A DNA stretch of 44,804 nucleotides from positions 1 through 44,804 of the forward strand of contig CAMULB010000004.1 of NCBI GenBank assembly GCA_947089585.1, read 5' to 3'. Within the stretch, counting starts at the first letter, position 1; every line of letters begins with the position of its first letter. Made by a program: the position numbers and the translations under genes. The notes below the pieces were generated by a model. It had not been told where the DNA came from. It saw only the letters and a list, made by a program, of their open reading frames with translations, and ran no database searches. Of this stretch, positions 1 to 7,917 are shown one piece after another. The DNA comes from an uncultured Lachnospiraceae bacterium. GTDB taxonomy: Bacteria > Bacillota > Clostridia > Lachnospirales > Lachnospiraceae.

Positions 1-2
1 CT

Positions 3-197
3 TATTTTATTGAAAAAAATACGATTTCGCCGGAGGAATATTTAGCCGGCAAAGGTCGGGACTACCGCAATACGCCGTTTTTGCGGGTCTATGGCCACGG
101 CAAAGAGGCCTGCCCCAGATGCAGAGGGGCCTTCGAACGCATTGTGGTCGGCGGACGCAGCACCGTCTACTGTCCGTTTTGTCAGAAGGAATCGTGA
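3..197 (+). CDS. mutM: Formamidopyrimidine-DNA glycosylase, C-terminal end (partial)
   Basis: The gene enters from the left edge, so only the last 64 codons are present. Fpg/MutM removes oxidised purines such as 8-oxoguanine from DNA and nicks the abasic site. The visible part is the C-terminal zinc finger: a CPRC pair, then the conserved IVVGGRSTVYCPFC stretch with the second cysteine pair. The Arg in GGRST sits at the tip of the beta-hairpin that contacts DNA in this family. The protein ends five residues after the last cysteine, which is normal. The catalytic N-terminus lies outside the window. No terminator is obvious in the 130 bases before the next gene. Confidence 0.9.
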   Translation, partial: YFIEKNTISPEEYLAGKGRDYRNTPFLRVYGHGKEACPRCRGAFERIVVGGRSTVYCPFCQKES

Positions 198-326
198 GGT
201 TTACCTCTTAGCCCCCAATTGCGACCTCTTAGTGGGAACCAATAGACGCTGCCCCGCGCGGGTGATAAGATAGATAAAAGCCGTGACGAAGGAACGGTGG
301 ATGAATCGGAAAAAGGGGGGCGTCTT

Positions 327-2216
327 ATGGAACACAAAGCTTTTCACACAGTTTTAAACAAATCCGTTCGGGGGAAGGAAGTCTTGTATCTTTTCTTAAA
401 CGCAGCACGCGGTCTGATCCTGCCGGCGACGATGCTTTTGATTCAGCGTATGATTGACGGGATTGCCGTCAGCAGCGGGCTGGCCGCTCGCTCTGTTTTG
501 CTGCTGGGTCTGACCTTGCTGGCGGATCTTTTGCTGTTTTACGGTGCAAATTATCTGGAGCTTGTGATCAAAAATCGTCTGGAATACGACGGCGGCGCGC
601 TGATTCTGGCGCGCTGCGGCAGCATCGCGTATCAGTATTATGAAAACGGGTCGGTTTATCAGACGATCCAGGAGCTGATGAACCGTTATCCGCAGGTCTT
701 TTGGGAGAGAATCCGCTCTTTGGGGTTTGCCTTACAGCTTGCGGGCAGCCTGGCGGGGATTGTCTACTATCTGCTGCAGGCCGGGCCGTGGATTTTGTGC
801 CTGCTGTCGGCGGCAATTGCGCTGCCGCTTCTGCTCTCAATCTATGCGACGAAACGGGAATTTAGCAGCTGGGAAGAGCTGCTTCCCTTTTATCTCAAGT
901 CCAGGTATTTGACCGAGCTCTTGACCAAACGGAGACATATTCGTGAAGCGCGCATCTTTCAGTACCGCTGCTATGTGGAGCAGGCCTGGGAGGAAGCGCT
1001 GATGAAATTCCATCAGGGGCAGTTGAAATCCAATCTCAAACCGCGCTATCTGAGCGGTATTTGTGTATTCTTTCAGTATTTTGTCACAATTGCAGCATTA
1101 TTCTTGTTGTTTCCCCGCATACAGGAGCAGACGCTGACGGTTGGCGTCTTTGCGGCTGCGGCCCAGGCGATGTGGAGCTTTACTGGCGAATTTCAGTACG
1201 GCGTGATTCAGATGATAAAGGGCTTGCAGAATGGGCGTCTGTTTGACCGCAAACTGAATGAGTTTCTGGAGCTTGCGCTGGCATCGGAGGATGAGAAGGA
1301 GTGGGAATCCGATGCCGGCTGTGTGCAGGCTCCGCAGTCGGAGCAGCTTGCGCCCAAACCGCAGCTGGAATCTCTGGTTCTAAAAGATCTCTGGTATCGC
1401 TATGGTGCGCAGAGCGCATATGTGTTAAAGGGCGTCTGCCTGACGATTCGTAAGGGTGAGAAAACGGCGCTCGTCGGGTCAAACGGCTGCGGAAAAACAA
1501 CGTTGATCAAGATTTTGCTGGGGCTGCTGGTGCCGGAACGAGGGGAAATTTGGCTCAATGGGATTTTGATTACCGACCGAAATCGCAGCCTCTTGCGCGC
1601 TGCCACCAGCGCGGTCTTTCAGGACTATATTCAATATAGCCTTCCACTTTGGGAGAGTCTCAATCTGGGAAGGGAATCAGCGGCGTCAAAAAAGCAGATA
1701 TTCGCGGTTCTGGATCAATTGCAGCCAAAGGGTACGTTTCTCGCTGCAATGAGAGACGGATTGGATACCTTTTTGGGCAAGGAAATAGAGAACGGGCAGG
1801 AGCTGTCCGGCGGCCAGTGGCAGACGGTTGCCCTGGCCAGAGCGTTGCTGTCCGAAAAGGAGTTTCTGATGCTCGACGAGCCGACGGCGGCCTTAGATCC
1901 TGCGGCCGAGGCGGCGGTGTACGACTTGATCTATGAGAGGAAGCGGGAAAAAGCTGTGCTGCTGGTAACACATCGGCTCGGTGCAGTCGTCCACGCAGAT
2001 CGTATCTATGTGTTGAAGGACGGCGCCATCGCAGAGGCGGGAAGCCATCGGGAATTGATGCGGCGGAATCAGGATTATGCGCAGCTGTTTTTGACGCAGC
2101 AGCATTGGTATCAAAAGCGGCCGTCGGCGAAAGGAGAATGGACAGGGGGCGAGCAGGAGGGCGAAGCCGAGCAGCGGGAGGTAGAACTGCTGACAGGAGG
2201 GATTTGCAATGGATGA
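327..2216 (+). CDS. ABC exporter half-transporter, fused permease and ATPase
   Basis: A 629-residue type-I ABC exporter half. The first ~300 residues hold the transmembrane helices. The C-terminal ATPase domain has Walker A GSNGCGKT (about 384-391), the signature LSGGQ (493-497), Walker B ending LMLDEPT with Asp517 and Glu518, and the switch His in LVTHRLG. ATG 327 is chosen because AAAGGGGGG lies 6 bases upstream; an in-frame GTG at 297 would add ten residues and is the alternative. The stop overlaps the next gene's start by 8 bases, so the two halves were probably made as a heterodimer. The substrate cannot be told from sequence. All ATPase motifs are intact, unlike in its partner. Confidence 0.88.
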   Translation: MEHKAFHTVLNKSVRGKEVLYLFLNAARGLILPATMLLIQRMIDGIAVSSGLAARSVLLLGLTLLADLLLFYGANYLELVIKNRLEYDGGALILARCGSIAYQYYENGSVYQTIQELMNRYPQVFWERIRSLGFALQLAGSLAGIVYYLLQAGPWILCLLSAAIALPLLLSIYATKREFSSWEELLPFYLKSRYLTELLTKRRHIREARIFQYRCYVEQAWEEALMKFHQGQLKSNLKPRYLSGICVFFQYFVTIAALFLLFPRIQEQTLTVGVFAAAAQAMWSFTGEFQYGVIQMIKGLQNGRLFDRKLNEFLELALASEDEKEWESDAGCVQAPQSEQLAPKPQLESLVLKDLWYRYGAQSAYVLKGVCLTIRKGEKTALVGSNGCGKTTLIKILLGLLVPERGEIWLNGILITDRNRSLLRAATSAVFQDYIQYSLPLWESLNLGRESAASKKQIFAVLDQLQPKGTFLAAMRDGLDTFLGKEIENGQELSGGQWQTVALARALLSEKEFLMLDEPTAALDPAAEAAVYDLIYERKREKAVLLVTHRLGAVVHADRIYVLKDGAIAEAGSHRELMRRNQDYAQLFLTQQHWYQKRPSAKGEWTGGEQEGEAEQREVELLTGGICNG

Positions 2217-3977
2217 AAGAAGGAGTTATGGCGTTTCCAGGCGAACGCCGGGCCGGGCGGTCTTAAAGCTGGTGCAGATGATTTTTGCAGATGGGAAATG
2301 GATTTTGTCAGCCGAGCTGGCGATTGCGGCCGTGTGCAGCGCCTTGCCGGTGCTGACTTCTTATTTCTGGCAGCAGATTTTGCAGCGGACAAAGGAGCGG
2401 CCGTCTGAGCTGCTGATCTTTTTTCTCTTGTTGGCATGTTCCGGCGGATTGATGCTGGCAAACGGATACTTCCGTGAGGTGTTCGACACCATGTTTCGGC
2501 ATTGTGTATCGAAAAATATGCAGAAACGGGTTCATCAAAAGGCCGGCTGTCTGCCGATGGATGATTATGAGGATGCCACGCTGAACGATCTTTTGACTTG
2601 CGCGGGGGAGAAGTTTTTTTACGGCGACGTGCTGGGATTTCTGATGCAGGGGATCTATGCGCTGCAGCTTGTGGTCTCCATGGTGCTGACGGGCTGCCTC
2701 GTCTGGAGCTATCACCCGATTCTGGAGCTGCCCTTTGCGGCGATGCTGGCGGTACAGGTGTTGGGGCTGCGGACCAATCACAAAAAAGCCGAGCTGGATC
2801 TCGCGCTGGTTCCACTGCGCAGAAAACAGCAGGTATACCAGGCGTATCTGACCAAATATGAAAATGTAAAAGAGGTGCGCACCCTGGGCGTGCACGGACT
2901 TTTTTGTCAAAAATGGCAGGCAGCGCTGCGGGAGGCCATGCGCTGCGAGGAGAGAACGACGGCCAAAATTAACGCTCTGCGCCTGACCGAGGAGCTGCTG
3001 AAAACCGCGGCTGTCATCACTGCCTATCTGCTTTGCGTCTTTCTGGCGGATCAGAGAATGGTTGGAATCGGCCCGTTTGGCGCGCTGATTCTGCTGATGC
3101 AGCAATTTCAGGCAAGCTCGTCGGAATTTGTCCGGCGCGTGGAGGAGCTTCATGCATCGGCCGTGCAGGTACAGAACGGACTGGCTTATCTTGAGCTGCC
3201 CGAAGAGCAGCGAGATCAGTCCCTGATGCAGCCGCTGGAGACGATCACGCTGGAGCATGTAGCTTACCGTTATCCCGAAGCGAAACGATCGGCAGTGGAG
3301 GACCTTTGCCTGCAATTGAAAAAGAATGAGATCGTGGCCGTAGTGGGAAAAAACGGCTCCGGCAAGACGACGTTTTCCTCATTGCTCTGCGGTCTGCTCG
3401 TGCCGACCCAAGGCACGGTGCGGTTCAATGAGGTCTCGGCAAAAGAGCTTACGAATGAGGCGTTGTTTGGCCGTACCTCGGCCGTCCTGCAGAAATTTTC
3501 CCGCTATGCGCTTACCGTGCGGGAAAATATTCTCCTTGGGGATATCAAAAAACAGAGCGTTGATGCAGAGCTTAAGGAGTTGGCAGCACAGATGAAGGTA
3601 TCGTTTTTGTCCGCTGGTATAGACGCTGCAAAAGGCGCTGTGACACTGGATACAAATCTGGGTGTGGAGCTTGGGGGCATGGAGCTGTCAGGCGGTCAGT
3701 GGCAGCAGCTGGCCGTTCTCAGGGCCTGTTACAAGGAAGCGGAGCTTGTGGTTCTGGACGAGCGGAGCTGTTTTCAGCGTTTGAGACGCTGTGTAAGGGC
3801 AAGATCGGCGTAATCATCACGCACCGCCTCGGCATGTGCGCGCTGGCAGACCGGATCGTTCATATGGATGCAGGGCGGATTGTGGAGATGGGCTCTCACC
3901 AGGAGCTGATGGATCGGGGCGGCCGTTATGCGCAGGTCTTTCGGCAGCAGGCCGGGATGTATGATGCGGAAGTTTGA
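2209..3977 (+). pseudogene. ABC exporter half-transporter, frameshifted at the D-loop
   Basis: This is the second half of the exporter pair, about 590 codons over two frames. The 5' part (2209-3813) carries the membrane domain, Walker A GKNGSGKT (residues 380-387), signature LSGGQ and Walker B VVLDE. Directly after that Glu (about 3760-3770) the frame changes. The new frame continues from AELFSAFETL through the switch histidine (ITHRLG) to the usual exporter end at 3977. The PTxxLDP D-loop and flanking residues, about ten codons, are missing. The reading-frame arithmetic fits a deletion of about 31 bases rather than a single-base slip. As it stands the product would stop at 3813 with a 17-residue junk tail and no D-loop or switch histidine. 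Catalysis at that half should be lost. Confidence 0.85.
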
Positions 3978-4078
3978 TGGGGGGAGGCGAGGAATTACAT
4001 AAAAAAATAGCATTTCGCCCTGAGAAAGCTGGATGCGATTTCTTGAATTCATTTGTAGAATTGCCGGTTATTTTATGA

Positions 4079-4107
4079 TTGAAATTAATATTTTACCATG
4101 CTATACT
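4079..4107 (+). promoter_or_regulatory. Promoter of the DNA methyltransferase gene
   Basis: TTGAAA (4079-4084), a 17-base spacer and TATACT (4102-4107) match the vegetative consensus closely. The resulting leader of about 135 bases is long. The 270-base gap 3978-4246 otherwise holds only the dyad listed next. Confidence 0.65.
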
Positions 4108-4177
4108 AAATTCGGATTAGGGAGAGATTAGAACATATTGCATAATGGGATGTGCCTGTACATAAAAGTTTTTCAGT

Positions 4178-4193
4178 CAAGGTTATGACCTTG
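4178..4193. promoter_or_regulatory. Perfect dyad in the methyltransferase leader
   Basis: CAAGGT-TATG-ACCTTG is a perfect 6-bp inverted repeat with a 4-base centre, 54 bases before the methyltransferase start. It is too short and T-poor for a terminator. It could be an operator or a leader hairpin; autoregulation is only a guess. Confidence 0.35.
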
Positions 4194-4246
4194 CGCATGA
4201 TAGATGAAAGATTAACTGAGAGTTGGCTCAAAGGAGAGTAAATAGA

Positions 4247-5509
4247 ATGGCAACGGGTATTTTACCAAAAAGAGGCACTTCTAGGAGAACAAATCCGGTA
4301 ACGGTTACATACGATGGGAAATTAACGACAGATGAGATATTGTCTGCCGATTATTCGGATTTTTCCATTTATAGAACAATTAACGGTGGAAATGAAAATC
4401 ATTTTTTTTATGGAGACAATTTAGATGTTTTACTTTATTTGCTCCATCATGGTTATAAGGAAAAGATACGTCTGATCTATATTGACCCTCCTTTTGCGAC
4501 AGCTTTGAACTTTGTTAATAGAAATCAAGAGCATGCATACAGTGATTCACTCTGTGGAGGAGAATATGTGGAATTTTTGCGAGAACGATTAATTGTAATG
4601 CGCGAATTGCTTTCTGCGGATGGTTCCATTTATCTTCACCTTGACGGGAATATGGCATTTACCATGAAGCTGATCATGGACGAAATTTTTGGACAAAAGA
4701 ATTTTCGAGCTTTTATTACCCGCAAGAAATGCAGCACGAAGAATTATACCAAGAATACTTATGGTAACATTTCTGATTATATTATGTTCTATTCAAAAAC
4801 GGGAAATTATGTTTGGAATCGGCCATATGCTCCGTGGGAATTTGATAAAATGATTGAACAGTACCCATGTGTTGATTCTAAGACGGGGAGAAGATATAAA
4901 AAGGTGCCGGTTCACGCTCCGGGAGTAAGAAATGGCGAAACGGGGAAGGAATGGCGGGGCAAATTGCCTCCTAAGGGTAAGCATTGGCAATATACGCCTA
5001 AAAAATTGGATGAGTTTGATGCGGCGGGGCAAATATACTGGAGTCCGACGGGAAATCCACGCAGAATGGTGTTTTGTGAACCGGATAAGGGAGTGCCGAT
5101 TCAAGATATATGGCTTGACTATCGAGATTCGATCAATCAAGCACAAAGGACAACTGGGTATCCAACAGAAAAGAATTACGATATGTTAAAAATGATCATT
5201 GGCGCTTCTTCAAACCAAGGAGATCTTGTACTTGATTGTTTCGCAGGAAGCGGAACATCATTAGGTGCGGCATTTGAGCTGGGGAGAACGTGGATTGGCG
5301 CGGATCATAGCCTTGAAAGTGTGAGAGCCGTATTGAAACGCTTTACGATAGGACTTGATATTTATGGCGATTATGTTTCAGCAAACAATAAAAAGAAGCA
5401 ATTTTGCCTTGATATTCTTCCGAAATGTCCTTTTGATCTGGCGAGCGAACAGGCCTCACAAAATGAATTGTCATTTTTTCTGGATCAAGAGGAAGTCATG
5501 AATCTTTAG
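4247..5509 (+). CDS. Beta-class site-specific DNA methyltransferase, orphan
   Basis: A 420-residue S-adenosylmethionine-dependent amino-methyltransferase (N6-adenine or N4-cytosine). Catalytic motif IV IDPPF (Asp80) precedes the cofactor motif LDCFAGSGT (about 329-337), the order that defines the beta class shared with type III Mod subunits and several type II enzymes. The upstream GDNLDVL and the GSIYLHLD stretch also fit that group. ATG 4247 is chosen because AAAGGAGAG lies 8 bases upstream; a TTG at 4223 would place that site inside the gene. No restriction endonuclease or specificity gene is adjacent, so it is an orphan here. The gene is clearly more AT-rich than the ABC genes before it, which suggests transfer. 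The target sequence cannot be predicted. Confidence 0.88.
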   Translation: MATGILPKRGTSRRTNPVTVTYDGKLTTDEILSADYSDFSIYRTINGGNENHFFYGDNLDVLLYLLHHGYKEKIRLIYIDPPFATALNFVNRNQEHAYSDSLCGGEYVEFLRERLIVMRELLSADGSIYLHLDGNMAFTMKLIMDEIFGQKNFRAFITRKKCSTKNYTKNTYGNISDYIMFYSKTGNYVWNRPYAPWEFDKMIEQYPCVDSKTGRRYKKVPVHAPGVRNGETGKEWRGKLPPKGKHWQYTPKKLDEFDAAGQIYWSPTGNPRRMVFCEPDKGVPIQDIWLDYRDSINQAQRTTGYPTEKNYDMLKMIIGASSNQGDLVLDCFAGSGTSLGAAFELGRTWIGADHSLESVRAVLKRFTIGLDIYGDYVSANNKKKQFCLDILPKCPFDLASEQASQNELSFFLDQEEVMNL

Positions 5510-5536
5510 GTGAGAATATTTGCCAATATGAACAAA

Positions 5537-5567
5537 AACAGGTGGGAGGTACAGCCTTCCACCTGTT
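5537..5567. terminator. Bidirectional Rho-independent terminator
   Basis: AACAGGTGGGAGG pairs with CCTTCCACCTGTT around a 5-base loop: 13 bp with one G-U pair. It lies between convergent genes. On the minus strand it is followed by a better T-run than on the plus strand, so it probably ends both transcripts. Confidence 0.75.
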
Positions 5568-5619
5568 TGTTTGGAAATGGTTGATTTATATTTTATTAAT
5601 AGGCGATATGAATGACTGC

Positions 5620-5874
5620 TTATGGAACAAGGATCCATTCTCCGATCCATTGTGCGGTGGAATAGTTATACTGACGCATATAGAGCTTACCGTTTTCTAC
5701 CTTGTAGCGCCAACCGATATTGGGTTTTCTAGGAGTGATTTCCGTGTCGGAATAGGTAGCTTCAGAGGGGGAAGCGGCTTGAACATTTAACATGCAAAAT
5801 GAATTGGCAAAAACAGAAAAAGATAACATGGCTGCAAAAACCAGTGAAAACGTGCTTTTAATGTATCGTTTCAT
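5620..5874 (-). CDS. Small secreted Trp/Tyr-rich protein of unknown function
   Basis: An 84-residue protein starting MKRYIKSTF, with a clear signal peptide (basic start, hydrophobic core, probable cleavage after VQA). The mature part is about 45 residues. Its C-terminal 30 are rich in Trp and Tyr (GWRYKVENGKLY, then QWIGEW) and end LVP, which looks like a small folded beta-domain. AAAGGAGA sits 6 bases before the ATG. The start lies inside the 3' end of the upstream M56 gene (17-base overlap), so translation is probably coupled. It is third in the BlaI-like, M56, peptide operon and ends at the shared terminator. I do not recognise a functional family; signal, toxin or immunity roles are only possibilities. 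Confidence 0.75.
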   Translation of the reverse strand: MKRYIKSTFSLVFAAMLSFSVFANSFCMLNVQAASPSEATYSDTEITPRKPNIGWRYKVENGKLYMRQYNYSTAQWIGEWILVP

Positions 5875-7027
5875 GATCAATCTCCTTTGAATCAAATATT
5901 TCTAAGCTAGAAAAATTATTGTTTATTTGTGATATGGTAACTTGATATTGGCCATCTACATACAGGTCATACCCTCCATTGGGGTTGACTATTAGATATG
6001 CGTTTTCTTCGGTAAGTTCAAAAGTCCCTGCCTCATCCTCAGGAGCAATGTACTTCACCTCAAATATAAACAAAACAGAAAACAAATACGTTGCAGCAAT
6101 GATCGCCGAGAACAGCACCTGCCTTCTGCGGTTGATTTTGCTGGCAGAGTTTTCTATGATCATTTTGAAGCGTCTTACAAGTAAGCTGTCGTTGCCGGAA
6201 GATAAGGAAATCGTTGCTTCCATTTTGCCGGACCTGGCTCCCGATTTGGCAATGTATAGCAGACAGTCCAGATATTCGTCCTTTGATTCCGCTCTTGGCG
6301 AATTCACAATATGGGAATCAATCCGCAGTTCTAAAATGTCATTGATCTGGTTCCGAAGCAAACGCGTAAAGGGGTTCCACCAATACAAAACGCAGATCAA
6401 TTGTGAGACAAACTTGATCCACAGATCGTGGTGAAAATAGTGGGCCGCCTCATGAGAAAGGACATAATACAGCTGATTCTCATTTAAGTCCAAATTCATG
6501 GGCAGCAGGATATAGGGCTTTCCTAACCCATAGATCATCGGTGTTGAGATGACAGGCATCCGCACAATGTGAAACCGGTTGCGTTTGTGATATTCTTCGC
6601 ATAACTGTTCGATACAGGAGCGGTAGGTCGGATCATGGGTCACATCAGTTCCTAAAACAACAATACGTTTCCAGAAAGAGTAATAGACATAGATCAGCCT
6701 CACAAAACCAATACAGCTCCCGATTCCCCAGACAATCAAAAACAAATTCCAGACAGAGGGATGAAACTGTGTACCTGTCCAGAGTGGTTCGACGAATGTC
6801 TCGATGATCACATGAGAAACAGATTGTGAAAGATTCAGATTTGTACTGAACGGCATCTCAAGGGGAAGCATTACACGTAAAAATGTAATCACAAGGAAAA
6901 ACGCTAATAGCCTGTATCCAAGTTCCATCATGAAATCGGTGTTACGAAAGATGAAGTACAAAAATATAATTAGTGCATTGCTGAACAATACAGTCATCAG
7001 AGTAGATGACAAGGAAAATGCCAACAT
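5858..7027 (-). CDS. M56-family (BlaR1-like) membrane zinc protease
   Basis: A 389-residue integral membrane metalloprotease. It has several N-terminal transmembrane helices, the zinc motif HEAAH (residues 192-196) and the third ligand Glu233 in LELRID. One further membrane helix follows near residues 303-323, then a short C-terminal tail of about 65 residues with GGYDLYVDGQY. BlaR1/MecR1 carry a large penicillin-binding sensor there. It is absent, so beta-lactam sensing is not supported. By analogy the protease would inactivate the BlaI-like repressor encoded 21 bases upstream when a signal arrives. AAAGGA precedes the ATG by 8 bases. The gene end overlaps the start of the small secreted protein. 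Confidence 0.87.
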   Translation of the reverse strand: MLAFSLSSTLMTVLFSNALIIFLYFIFRNTDFMMELGYRLLAFFLVITFLRVMLPLEMPFSTNLNLSQSVSHVIIETFVEPLWTGTQFHPSVWNLFLIVWGIGSCIGFVRLIYVYYSFWKRIVVLGTDVTHDPTYRSCIEQLCEEYHKRNRFHIVRMPVISTPMIYGLGKPYILLPMNLDLNENQLYYVLSHEAAHYFHHDLWIKFVSQLICVLYWWNPFTRLLRNQINDILELRIDSHIVNSPRAESKDEYLDCLLYIAKSGARSGKMEATISLSSGNDSLLVRRFKMIIENSASKINRRRQVLFSAIIAATYLFSVLFIFEVKYIAPEDEAGTFELTEENAYLIVNPNGGYDLYVDGQYQVTISQINNNFSSLEIFDSKEIDHETIH

Positions 7028-7048
7028 CTTTTCTCATCCTTTGCAACA

Positions 7049-7465
7049 TCATTTCTTTGGTGAATTTTTGTAGTTCTGTAATAACTCCTCCAACTTCTCG
7101 ATTTCTTGTGTCCTTTTTGAATCGTCTGTCTCCTGCTCTAATAAGGTAGCAACCAGAGAGGTGGTAGAGATCTCCGACTGAAGCTGACGGAACTCATCGG
7201 CAAATTGCGCCAGTGCAAATTCCTTGCTTGATACGGTTGGAAGATAGCTCCGGCACAGGACGGTGCCGCTGTAAACAATGTCCGCGATCTTGATCAGATC
7301 CATTTTCAAAAGCTTTCGCAATTCCGCCTGAACGGTGTTGATCGTCAGGCCATCCTGACTTGCGGCGATCGCAGAAGCGGTCAGTGCGTTCTCGGAATTC
7401 CATAAAATGTTCAGAATATCCAGATCGCGGTTGGTTAATTGAGAATAGGGTTTTTTAATGATCAC
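7049..7465 (-). CDS. BlaI/MecI/CopY-family transcriptional repressor
   Basis: A 138-residue winged-helix repressor. Residues 1-75 hold the typical BlaI fold (LTNRDLDILNILWNS, then TINTVQAELRKLLK as the recognition helix). Residues 75-138 are a helical dimerisation tail. The start is GTG 7465, 6-7 bases after AAAGGAGGT. An ATG at 7470 is out of frame and opens only ATG-AAG-TGA, which overlaps the GTG. It leads an operon with the M56 protease and the small secreted protein and should autoregulate it. A CopY-type metal role is unlikely, since no CxC metal hook is present at the C-terminus. Confidence 0.88.
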   Translation of the reverse strand: MIIKKPYSQLTNRDLDILNILWNSENALTASAIAASQDGLTINTVQAELRKLLKMDLIKIADIVYSGTVLCRSYLPTVSSKEFALAQFADEFRQLQSEISTTSLVATLLEQETDDSKRTQEIEKLEELLQNYKNSPKK

Positions 7466-7498
7466 TTCATACCTCCTTTAAGTAACAATATTTGCTTT

Positions 7499-7527
7499 AT
7501 CATATCATTTCCTTTTTAGAAAATCAA
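7499..7527 (-). promoter_or_regulatory. Promoter of the BlaI-like operon
   Basis: Read on the minus strand: TTGATT (7527-7522), 17 bases, then TATGAT (7504-7499) with an extended -10 (TGA before it). An imperfect 18-base dyad, AAGCAAATATTGTTACTT, lies just downstream and could be the repressor's operator. Confidence 0.65.
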
Positions 7528-7529
7528 TA

Positions 7530-7841
7530 ATTAATGTCGAAAAAATCAAAGAATTTTTTGAATATTTTATGAATTTTTTGGATGGAAAAAAATGGAAATG
7601 AATCGGGCGGAAGGAATGCAGATATGCGTGTTTTTTGGAGGGTATCCGAGAAAAATACTTAGCGCCATTGTTTATCAAAGGATAACAGCCTGTGCTACGA
7701 CAGAAAATATGAACCGAATGCGAGCGCACAGATTTGTGTGGATCAGGAACTCGAACGACTCAAACGACTTGTGGCGGATCCGAAGTAGCGCTATATGGTG
7801 CAAAATCGGTACGCCATCCAGACAGAAATCGCAAGAAACAA
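7530..7841. other. Gene-poor stretch with a possible gene remnant
   Basis: These ~310 bases hold no convincing gene. From about 7660 to the TAG at 7786-7788, one plus-strand frame reads like real protein (CYDRKYEP, then QELERLKRLV) but has no start signal and is cut off upstream by a stop. It may be the decayed end of a lost gene. No family is recognised. Confidence 0.3.
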
Positions 7842-7870
7842 TTGACTTGTTTCCCGAAAAAGGGTATATT
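7842..7870 (+). promoter_or_regulatory. Promoter of the SDR oxidoreductase gene
   Basis: TTGACT (7842-7847), a 17-base spacer and TATATT (7865-7870), about 47 bases before the start codon. This is a near-consensus vegetative promoter. Confidence 0.7.
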
Positions 7871-7917
7871 GTTCTGATGAAACGCGGATAAGCGTTTGCG
7901 GTGAAAGGAGAATTCGT

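Noticed and set aside
91-273. 60-codon plus-strand frame over the fpg end
   Set aside because: It overlaps the conserved zinc-finger frame, has no ribosome site and no protein-like composition.
2308-3315. 335-codon minus-strand open frame
   Set aside because: Shadow of the ABC transporter frame, with no recognisable domain.
5858-7465. Beta-lactam resistance sensor (BlaR1/BlaI) reading
   Set aside because: The M56 protein has no penicillin-binding domain, and no beta-lactamase gene is present.
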